Under the pieces are notes generated by a model, which searched no databases, had not been told where the DNA came from, and was given only the letters and a program-made list of their open reading frames with translations. Source: Planctomyces sp. (lineage in GTDB: Bacteria > Planctomycetota > Planctomycetia > Planctomycetales > Planctomycetaceae). Taken from it: DNA of 40,725 nt. Positions 17,429 through 25,047 of the stretch are shown one piece after another; within the stretch, counting starts at the first letter, position 1, and each line of letters opens with the position of its first letter. Location: contig SXXK01000489.1 in NCBI GenBank assembly GCA_005791255.1, positions 1 to 40,725 on the forward strand, given 5' to 3'. The translations under genes and the position numbers were made by a program.

Positions 17429-19522
17429 ATGAGCGTGTACCCTGTGGTTCTGTGTCCTGTGTTCCTGCTGTGCTGGCTGTTTTTGCAGACAGCGGCAGTC
17501 TGTCAGGACGCGGCGAAGCCGGCGGATCCTGCCGCTCCCGCCGATGGCGTCGGTTCCGGTGATCCCGAGAACCCGTTTCCTCGGGCCGTCAGGGTGCCTG
17601 CGGGGGTTATGGATGGCGGGGCGGAGTGGTTTAATACATCGCAGCCACTGGCGCTTGAGGATCTGCGCGGGAAGGTTGTGTTGCTTGATTTCTGGACGTA
17701 CTGCTGCATCAACTGTATGCACATCCTTCCGGATCTGAAGTTTTTGGAGGAGAAGTACGGCGATCAGCTGGTGGTGATTGGCGTGCATTCCGCCAAGTTT
17801 GACAATGAGAAGGATTCGCAGAGCATTCGCAATGCGATGCTGCGGTATGAAATCGAGCATCCGGTGGTGAATGACAGTGAGATGCTGATTTGGCGACGTT
17901 TTGGGACTCGAGCATGGCCGACTGTCGCGTTGATTGATCCGGAAGGGAACTACTGTGGTTCGCAGAGTGGTGAGGGCAACAGGGAGCTGCTGGACGGTGT
18001 CATTGGACGTTTGATTGAGTATCACCGTTTCAAGGGCACTTTGAACGAAAAGCCTTTGGCGTTTTCTCAGGAGTCTGTCCGTGTTGCTGAGACTCCGCTG
18101 CGTTATCCGGGCAAGGTGAGTGTTGATACAGAGGGCAATCGCGTATTCATTACTGACAGCAATCATAATCGGATCGTTGTGGCTGGAATGAATGGTGAGC
18201 TGCAATCAGTGATTGGCAGTGGTGTGGCTGGACGGCGGGACGGCAGTTTTCAGGAGGCTGAGTTTTTCAGGCCGCAGGGAACAGTGCTGGTGAACGGGGT
18301 GCTGTATGTGGCTGACACGGAGAATCATTTGATTCGTGCGGTGAATCTGGCGGAGGGGCGTGTATCGACTCTGGCTGGTACGGGTCTGCAGGGGCAGCCG
18401 GGGCAGTCTCTGGACGGCGGGCTGCTTGAAGTACCGCTGAACAGTCCGTGGTCGATTGCTCATTCCAGGGGGACTTTATTCATTGCGATGGCGGGGCCGC
18501 ATCAGATCTGGTCGCACGTGCTGGGAAGTGATCGTGTGGCTGTGCATGCGGGCAGTGGTCGTGAGGATGTTGTGAATGGTGCGTTGGCTGAGGCTGCATT
18601 TGCTCAGCCATCGGAACTGGTGGTGGACGCTGAGGGAACGTGGCTGTACGTCGTTGACAGTGAAGGATCGGCGGTGCGTCGAGTTTCCACTGACGTGGCG
18701 GGTCGGGCAGAGACGCTGGCTGGCACTTCGGAGTTGCCGCGCGGGCAGTCATTGTTTGCATTTGGCTATCAGGATGGTGTCGGGGACGCTGCAAGATTTC
18801 AGCATCCGCTGGGTGTGGCACAGCATGGCCAGACTCTGTTTGTTGCTGATTCCTACAATCATCGCATCCGACGAATTGATCTGAATGGGAATGCTGTGAC
18901 GACCTGGCAGGGAGACGGTACAGCCGGAAATGCAATACAGCCATTGCAGCTGAGCGAACCAGGCGGGCTGGCGTATGCCGGGGGGCGACTGTTCATAGCC
19001 GACACAAACAATCACCGGATTATTACGGTGGATGAGGCTACGGGGGTGTCGGCGGAGTTTTCTGTGGTCGGCCTGACGCCGCCGGAGACAACTGTTCGGC
19101 GACCGCTGCCGGACCTGAAGTCCGCCGTGGAGGTGGCTCCGGTGAGGCTGGCAGCGACCGCAGAGTTGTTAACCGTTGTGAAGTTGCAGATTCCGGCGGG
19201 CTGGAAGAGGAATGCCGATTTTCCGGTGACGTGGGCGGTGTTTGCTGAGTCTGAGCAGACTGTTGTGCCGAAGTCTGCTTTGGCGGTGCGGCAGGAAGGT
19301 GAGGTGGTGGGGGATGGCAGCGAGGTGCAGATTGTGATTCCGCTTTCCGGCCAGCCGGGCGAGGCGTCTTTGGTTCTGCAGGTCACGTGGGGGTACTGCA
19401 CGTCTGACGGCAAGGGGTTGTGTCGGATGGCATCGGCGGTGTGGAAGGTGCCTGTGGTGCTGAACACCGACGGTGGTGAAAGTCGGCTGGAGCTGCAGTT
19501 TCCTGAGCCGGATATCCGGTGA
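17429..19522 (+). CDS. NHLRC2-like protein: thioredoxin-like domain plus NHL repeats
   Basis: VVLLDFWTYCCINCMHILPDLKFLEEKYGDQLVVIGVHSAKFDNEKD followed by NHL repeats (ADTENHLIRAVNL, ADSYNHRIRRIDLNG, ADTNNHRIITVD). Start at internal ATG 17429 gives a signal peptide. Confidence 0.93.
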   Translation: MSVYPVVLCPVFLLCWLFLQTAAVCQDAAKPADPAAPADGVGSGDPENPFPRAVRVPAGVMDGGAEWFNTSQPLALEDLRGKVVLLDFWTYCCINCMHILPDLKFLEEKYGDQLVVIGVHSAKFDNEKDSQSIRNAMLRYEIEHPVVNDSEMLIWRRFGTRAWPTVALIDPEGNYCGSQSGEGNRELLDGVIGRLIEYHRFKGTLNEKPLAFSQESVRVAETPLRYPGKVSVDTEGNRVFITDSNHNRIVVAGMNGELQSVIGSGVAGRRDGSFQEAEFFRPQGTVLVNGVLYVADTENHLIRAVNLAEGRVSTLAGTGLQGQPGQSLDGGLLEVPLNSPWSIAHSRGTLFIAMAGPHQIWSHVLGSDRVAVHAGSGREDVVNGALAEAAFAQPSELVVDAEGTWLYVVDSEGSAVRRVSTDVAGRAETLAGTSELPRGQSLFAFGYQDGVGDAARFQHPLGVAQHGQTLFVADSYNHRIRRIDLNGNAVTTWQGDGTAGNAIQPLQLSEPGGLAYAGGRLFIADTNNHRIITVDEATGVSAEFSVVGLTPPETTVRRPLPDLKSAVEVAPVRLAATAELLTVVKLQIPAGWKRNADFPVTWAVFAESEQTVVPKSALAVRQEGEVVGDGSEVQIVIPLSGQPGEASLVLQVTWGYCTSDGKGLCRMASAVWKVPVVLNTDGGESRLELQFPEPDIR

Positions 19523-19533
19523 GGTGCTGCTGG

Positions 19534-20079
19534 TCAGCGGAAGCAGGTGTAATCATCGCTGGAGGGTGGTCCGGGGTGCAGTCGGGAGGAGCACCAGAGC
19601 AGCCCGGGAACGGTGATTGCCCAGAGGCTGCCCAGCAGCAGCAGGCTGGGCAGTTCGGGGGTGGCGATGTGCACCAGTTCCATCCGCTGTCCTCCCAGAA
19701 ATGTCATCGGGGCACCGACGTACGTGAGTGCGGCTGCCAGCAGAGGTCGCTGGCAGAGCCAGCGCAGGCAATTGGGCATGGTGGTGGCAAACTGAGCCCA
19801 CAGCACGGTCATCCAGAGGGGCGGTAAAGAGGGCAGGGGGCCAGCCTGAGTGAATTTCAGGATCCCGGCAGCGATGAGCAGGGAGTCGACGAGGAGTCCA
19901 GCGGAAGCTGCGACTGTCATGAGCAGGATTTGGCGACTGCGGCGTGGGTGCAGTTGCAGGTGAACAGCCATGAGTATTGCGGCGCAGGCGATGCCGATTT
20001 GTGAGTGACCTGCGGCGGATGCTCCCATACAGGCCAGCCAGCCGGCTTCATAGAGCAGAAAATTCAGCAGGTTGGACAT
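19534..20079 (-). CDS. DUF2878-like multi-TM membrane protein
   Basis: MSNLLNFLLYEAGWLACMGASAAGHSQIGIACAAILMAVHLQLHP... multi-TM; family-typical LVDSLLIAAGILKF and APMTFLGGQRMEL. Start at internal ATG 20079. Confidence 0.75.
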   Translation of the reverse strand: MSNLLNFLLYEAGWLACMGASAAGHSQIGIACAAILMAVHLQLHPRRSRQILLMTVAASAGLLVDSLLIAAGILKFTQAGPLPSLPPLWMTVLWAQFATTMPNCLRWLCQRPLLAAALTYVGAPMTFLGGQRMELVHIATPELPSLLLLGSLWAITVPGLLWCSSRLHPGPPSSDDYTCFR

Positions 20080-20107
20080 GGGGGTATTTACTGCGCCGGG
20101 GAACGGT

Positions 20108-20407
20108 TCAGGTGGTTTTTTTCGGGGGTGGATCGCGTTTGAGAACACCCTTCTTGATTTCTTCAACGACTTTGGCGAGCACAGCGGCGTCTTTTGTTTT
20201 CATGACATGCGCGATGCGGGTGGCGGGGATGAGCATGCGAGTCATGAGTTCTTCGGCGGATTCCCAGAGTTTTGCCTGTTTTTTGGGTGGAGCGAGATAG
20301 AGGTTGGTGACCAGTTCAGCAAGTCGCTGCTCATCCATCTGCTCGCGGTTGTCGTAGTACCTCTGGATGACTTTCTGCTGATATGGAGAGTAGTTGCGAT
20401 CGCTCAT
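20108..20407 (-). CDS. Small conserved hypothetical protein (99 aa)
   Basis: MSDRNYSPYQQKVIQRYYDNREQMDEQRLAELVTNLYLAPPKKQAKLWESAEELMTRMLIPATRIAHVMKTKDAAVLAKVVEEIKKGVLKRDPPPKKTT. Charged helical, plausible start at 20407; the upstream extension to 20647 is low-complexity and looks non-coding. Confidence 0.7.
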   Translation of the reverse strand: MSDRNYSPYQQKVIQRYYDNREQMDEQRLAELVTNLYLAPPKKQAKLWESAEELMTRMLIPATRIAHVMKTKDAAVLAKVVEEIKKGVLKRDPPPKKTT

Positions 20408-20501
20408 GGGGTTTGACTGGCGTGTTGGAAGCGGTGTGCAGAAGCGGGAAGGCTGATCGGACGATGTGTCTGATTCAGCCTGTGACGGTGGGTATTTGAG
20501 A

Positions 20502-20521
20502 GGAAGTTGTTGACAACTTCC
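20502..20521. promoter_or_regulatory. Near-perfect palindrome (candidate operator) between divergent genes
   Basis: GGAAGTTGT-TG-ACAACTTCC: 9-bp arms with a 2-nt centre. Confidence 0.5.
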
Positions 20522-20538
20522 AGCCCATTTTGGGGACT

Positions 20539-20566
20539 GGAATCGACCGAAAATCGGCGTGATTCC
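20539..20566. promoter_or_regulatory. Second dyad next to the palindrome
   Basis: GGAATC-ga-CCGA-AAA-TCGG-cgt-GATTCC: nested 6+4 bp inverted repeat. Confidence 0.4.
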
Positions 20567-20680
20567 GGATGATCGACGCGATTCGCTGCGGGAAATGCAG
20601 TAGGATTTCAGCGGTGTGTGCCTGTGACAGGGTGCAATCGATGGCAATTTTCACGGTTTCTGACGGGCGGTATTCTGCAA

Positions 20681-21625
20681 ATGTCTGACGTTGGTAATAT
20701 TTTTCGCGGCTGTATTCCTGCACTGATGACTCCGTGTTCAGCTTCGGGTCAACCGGATTTTGAGGCTCTTGTCAGTACGGCTCGTCGGCTGGTTGGGGCT
20801 GGGATGCGTGGGGTGGTGTATTGTGGTTCCATGGGGGATTGGCCTTTGCTGACGGACCTTCAGCGTCAGGAAGGTGTGGAGCGATTGTGTCGAGCGGGCG
20901 TGCCTGTGGTGGTAGGAACGGGAGCGCAGAATCCGGCGCTGGCAGCGGCTCATGCCGCTCATGCTCGCAGAGCGGGTGCAGCGGGTCTGATGGTCATTCC
21001 GCGAGTGCTTTCGCGGGGAACATCAGCGGCGGCTCAGCGGCAGCATTTTGCTGGCGTGCTGCGTGCTGCTGATGGTCTGCCTGCGGTGATTTACAACAGT
21101 CCGTACTACGGCTTCGAGACTCGTGCGGAACTGTTTTTTGACCTGCGGCAGGAGTTTTCAAATCTGGTGGGGTTCAAGGAATTCGGCGGTGCCAGGTCGC
21201 TGAGCTATGCTGCCGAGCACATCACCAGTCGTGACGCTTCACTGACACTGATGGTTGGCGTGGATACTCAGGTGTATCACGGTTATGTGAACTGCGGGGC
21301 CAGTGGTGCGATTACGGGAGTGGGCAATGCACTTCCGAAGGAGGTGCTGCGTTTGGTGGACTTGTGTGAACGGGCGGCGGGAGGCTGTGCAAGGTCTCGC
21401 TTGCTGGCGCAGCAGCTCAGCGAATCGCTGATGGTACTGTCGACCTATGATGAAGGTCCTGATCTGGTGCTGTACTACAAGGCCCTGATGGTGCTGGAAG
21501 GGCACACGGAGTATGAGCATCAGATTGGCAGCTCGGACAGGTTGAGTGACAGTCAGTTGAACTTTCTTAAGGCACAGTGGGGTTTGTTCCGCGCCTGGTG
21601 GTCAAATTGGGAGGGGGCCGTCTGA
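20681..21625 (+). CDS. Dihydrodipicolinate synthase/N-acetylneuraminate lyase superfamily protein (substrate unknown)
   Basis: DapA-like TIM barrel pattern: FRGCIPALMTPC, AGMRGVVYCGSMGDWPLL, LPAVIYNSPYYGF, NLVGFKEFGG (Schiff-base Lys). Start at internal ATG 20681. Confidence 0.88.
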   Translation: MSDVGNIFRGCIPALMTPCSASGQPDFEALVSTARRLVGAGMRGVVYCGSMGDWPLLTDLQRQEGVERLCRAGVPVVVGTGAQNPALAAAHAAHARRAGAAGLMVIPRVLSRGTSAAAQRQHFAGVLRAADGLPAVIYNSPYYGFETRAELFFDLRQEFSNLVGFKEFGGARSLSYAAEHITSRDASLTLMVGVDTQVYHGYVNCGASGAITGVGNALPKEVLRLVDLCERAAGGCARSRLLAQQLSESLMVLSTYDEGPDLVLYYKALMVLEGHTEYEHQIGSSDRLSDSQLNFLKAQWGLFRAWWSNWEGAV

Positions 21626-21695
21626 CACGGCCGGCGGGGAATAGTGATCGAGCGGAGTGTTGTTGTGTGTGTGTTGAGTTAAAAGGGGATACCGG

Positions 21696-23843
21696 ATGAG
21701 AGGCTCGCTGCTGGTGATTGCGCTGGTGACTGCTGGAGTACCAAACATGCTGGCGGATGATGGGATGTTTCCCATGAGCGAGCTGCCGCGGGTGAATCTG
21801 CGAGAGCGGGGAATTGAGCTGACGGCAGAACAGTTGTTCAACCCCAGCGAGATCAGTCTGGTCGACGGTATCTGCCGAGTGAATGGCTGCACGGGATCGT
21901 TTGTCTCTGATTCGGGCCTGATCATCACCAATCACCACTGTGCTTTTGACGCGATTCAGAAGGCCAGCACCAGTGATCGCGATCTGCTGACGAATGGTTT
22001 TATCGCTGGCAGCCGTGGTGAGGAGATTCCGGCTCCTGATTATCAGGTTCGCATCACGGAGAATTACCGGGACATTTCAGCGGAGGTGTTGTCGGTTGTG
22101 CAGGAGGGTATGTCGTTTCTGGAGCGAACGAAGGCGATTGAAAAACGTCGGAAGGAGCTGGAGATTGAGGCGGAGCGTCAGCATCCGGGTTTGCGTGCGG
22201 AAGCGGCAGAGATGTTTGCGGGCCGGACGTATGTGTTGTTTTTGTATACGTATCTGAAGGATGTACGACTGGTGTTTGCTCCGCCGGCATCAGTGGGAAA
22301 TTTTGGGGGTGAAGCGGACAACTGGGAGTGGCCGAGACACACGGGGGATTTCTCGTTTATGCGTGCGTACACGGCTCCGGATGGCAGTTCGGCAACGTGG
22401 TCCGCGCAGAATATTCCGTATCGTCCAAAACGATTTTTGCGTGTGCAGTCGGCGGGTGTGGACGAGGGTGACGCTGTCTTTCTGCTGGGTTATCCGGGGC
22501 GAACGGCGAGGCATCGAACGGCCAGTTTTTTGCAGTATGAGAGTCGTGTTCGGCTGCCTCTGACTGTGCAGCTGTATCAGTGGCAGATTCGTCAGATGGA
22601 GGAAGCGGGAGTCGGTGACCGTTCGGTCGCGATCAGGCATGCATCGCGAACGAAATCACTGGCGAATGTGGAAAAGCGTTCGCGCGGGCAATTGCAGGGT
22701 TTGCAACGAGCACAGATCGTTGAGAAGCGATTGCAGCAGGAGTCGGAGCTGCAGTCGTGTATTGAGGCGGATGAGGTGCTGCGGCCGAAGTACGGCAGTG
22801 TGCTGCGGGACATTGCTGCGGTGTATGCCGAGATGGAGTCTGCCGGCCCGCTGGAGATTCATCTGCAGCAGTTGCGGCAGGCCTGTCGCGCAGCGGCATT
22901 TGGCTTTGCCGTTGTGGATGCGGTGCACGAGCGTGCAAAGCCGGACATCGAGCGAGAGTCGCCATGGATGGACCGAAATTATGCTCAGTCTGTGCAGGAG
23001 CTGAAGGTGTCGTTGCGTGACTGGCATCCGCCGACGGATGTGGAGATGTTGTCGGGTATGCTGCGAAGACTGAGTTCGATCCCCGGGGCTCGTCAGATTC
23101 CTGCACTGATCCCACTGACAGAGAGCGAGCAGATTTGTGAGCAGGCGGCAAAGCGGCTGATTGAAGGGACGAGACTGGGTGATGCTGGTTTTATTGAGCA
23201 GTCATTGGGACAGACGGTTGATCAGCTGCGAGCGACAAAGGATCCACTGCTGACCCTGCTGCTGGACCTGTATTCGTCTTATCGGCAGTTGCGTGAACTG
23301 GACAAGACTCGCGAGGGGCGTCTGAGCCGACTTTACGGTTCACTGCTGGAGGTGAAGGGTCAGTTTCTGCGAACGGGCTTCATTCCGGACGCGAATGGAA
23401 CGCTGCGTTTTACATCGGGGCGCGTGCGAGCGTATTCGCCGGCGGATGCCGTCGTCAGGACTCCGATTTCCACGCTTCGGGGTGTGATTGAGAAGACGAC
23501 AGGGCAGGACCCGTTCATTACACCTGAGCCGGTTCTGCGAGCGTACGGGGCGCGTGACTTTAAGGGTTTTTTGCATCCGCGGCTGGGGCAGGTACCGGTG
23601 GCAATCCTGTATGACACAGATACGACCGGGGGGAATTCGGGCAGTCCGGTGCTGAATTCGAAAGGCGAGCTTGTGGGAGTCAATTTTGATCGCTGTTTTG
23701 AAGCGACGATCAACGACTTTGCGTGGAATGCGGATTACAGTCGATCGATCGGTGTGGACATTCGATATGTGCTGTGGATTACGGGGCGCGTGTACGGAGC
23801 GACGCAGCTTCTTGACGAGATGGGTGTTGCGCTCGCTGAATGA
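21696..23843 (+). CDS. S46 family peptidase (dipeptidyl-peptidase DPP7/DPP11-like)
   Basis: Signal peptide; GCTGSFVSDSGLIITNHHCAFDAIQ (His), GGEADNWEWPRHTGDFSFMRAY (Asp), TTGGNSGSPVLNSKGELVGVNFDRCFE (Ser). Confidence 0.95.
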   Translation: MRGSLLVIALVTAGVPNMLADDGMFPMSELPRVNLRERGIELTAEQLFNPSEISLVDGICRVNGCTGSFVSDSGLIITNHHCAFDAIQKASTSDRDLLTNGFIAGSRGEEIPAPDYQVRITENYRDISAEVLSVVQEGMSFLERTKAIEKRRKELEIEAERQHPGLRAEAAEMFAGRTYVLFLYTYLKDVRLVFAPPASVGNFGGEADNWEWPRHTGDFSFMRAYTAPDGSSATWSAQNIPYRPKRFLRVQSAGVDEGDAVFLLGYPGRTARHRTASFLQYESRVRLPLTVQLYQWQIRQMEEAGVGDRSVAIRHASRTKSLANVEKRSRGQLQGLQRAQIVEKRLQQESELQSCIEADEVLRPKYGSVLRDIAAVYAEMESAGPLEIHLQQLRQACRAAAFGFAVVDAVHERAKPDIERESPWMDRNYAQSVQELKVSLRDWHPPTDVEMLSGMLRRLSSIPGARQIPALIPLTESEQICEQAAKRLIEGTRLGDAGFIEQSLGQTVDQLRATKDPLLTLLLDLYSSYRQLRELDKTREGRLSRLYGSLLEVKGQFLRTGFIPDANGTLRFTSGRVRAYSPADAVVRTPISTLRGVIEKTTGQDPFITPEPVLRAYGARDFKGFLHPRLGQVPVAILYDTDTTGGNSGSPVLNSKGELVGVNFDRCFEATINDFAWNADYSRSIGVDIRYVLWITGRVYGATQLLDEMGVALAE

Positions 23844-23991
23844 TCGTCCGGGGAATGCTTCTGAGCTGCTGAAGTCAGGAAAAAACAGCGATTTGGGCTG
23901 AATATCGTGATCCTGCCCGGGGTGCTGTACGTTGTGGGAGACGTGGGGAGTTACGGGCGGCGGTGCATGGGTATTGTCAGGGGGTAGTGTG

Positions 23992-24810
23992 ATGTCGACA
24001 GCAGAGCCAAATGAGTTGAAGCAGGATCAGGGGCAACTGGAACTTCTGCTGGTGGCCATCGTGACTGTGATGACCTTTGGGCTGGTTCTGCTGTTTGGTT
24101 TTGTGATCGTAAATCCGCGTGAAGAGATAGTTGTACTGCGGTTTGGCAAGTATGTGACAACACTTCGACGTCAGGGCATCAGCTGGATTCATCCTGTGGG
24201 TCGTGCTTTGCATCGCATTCCGACTCGGGATATGACTCATGACATTCCGGTGACAACGGTGCTGGAGAGAAACGGGAATCCAATTCAGATCAGTGCGATT
24301 GTGGTTTACCGTGTTGATGATTCGTACAAGGCAGCATTGGAGGTCGAGAGTTATCGAACGTTTATTGAGGACCAGGCCAGTGCAGTGATCAAGCGGGTGA
24401 GTGCTCAATTTCCGTATGAATCCCCGGACCACAGTGAGCCGTGTCTGAAACTGGAGAATGACACGGTCAATCGGGCATTTGTTCAGGAGATGCAGGAGGC
24501 GGTGCAGGCGGCGGGTGTGCGGGTGCTGAATGTGCGGATGAATGACCTGACATATGCACCGGAGATTGCTCAGGCGATGCTGATGCGTCAGCAGGCGATG
24601 GCACTGATTGATGCTCGCAAAACCATCGTCGAGGGTGCGGTGGAGATTGTGAAGGATGCGGTGCAGCGGCTCAGTACTGCCGAGTTGCACATGAGTGATG
24701 AGCAGCGGGAGCAGTTGATCAGCAATCTGCTGGTGGTGATTTGCAGTGGCGAGCGAGCGCAGCCGGTGGTGCAGGTGCAGCCGTCGTCGCAGCATCGCGG
24801 GCGTCATTGA
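23992..24810 (+). CDS. SPFH/band-7 (prohibitin-like) membrane protein
   Basis: One N-terminal TM (LLLVAIVTVMTFGLVLLFGFVIVNPREEIVVLRFGKYV) and band-7 pattern (RQGISWIHPVGRALHRIPTRDMTHDIPVTTVLERNGNPIQISAIVVYRVDD...). Confidence 0.9.
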   Translation: MSTAEPNELKQDQGQLELLLVAIVTVMTFGLVLLFGFVIVNPREEIVVLRFGKYVTTLRRQGISWIHPVGRALHRIPTRDMTHDIPVTTVLERNGNPIQISAIVVYRVDDSYKAALEVESYRTFIEDQASAVIKRVSAQFPYESPDHSEPCLKLENDTVNRAFVQEMQEAVQAAGVRVLNVRMNDLTYAPEIAQAMLMRQQAMALIDARKTIVEGAVEIVKDAVQRLSTAELHMSDEQREQLISNLLVVICSGERAQPVVQVQPSSQHRGRH

Positions 24811-25047
24811 GTGCCGGCTGGATCAGCAGTGACCGGTGGGCTGCTGCGGCATCAGCGAATCTGCGATGTCGTTGGGAGTGTGGCAGCGTCTGGTGGCGGG
24901 TAGTGCGTTTAGGGTGAAGTGGGTCGGAGGACGTTGCTGAGACGGGCGGGATGGGGTGACGGTAAGTTTTGCCGAAGAAATGTGTTATGATTACGGCACT
25001 GGAAGTCATTCGATGGCAGTTTTCCGTCGTCCTGCTGGCAGATTCTC

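Noticed and set aside
16027-18205. 388-aa and 371-aa - strand ORFs antisense to argJ/pcm/NHLRC2-like genes
   Set aside because: Same low-information His/Arg/Gln composition; the opposite strand has well-supported genes.
23977-24807. 276-aa - strand ORF antisense to the band-7 gene
   Set aside because: Shadow frame; the band-7 protein on + is clearly coding.
24824-24846. CAGCAG...CTGCTG inverted repeat downstream of the band-7 gene
   Set aside because: Short 6-bp arms made of common trinucleotides and no T-tract; likely chance.
24968-24995. Possible promoter TTGCCG...TATGAT upstream of the PSD1 gene
   Set aside because: Spacing between the hexamers is only about 11 nt, too short for a standard sigma-70 promoter; planctomycete promoters are poorly defined.
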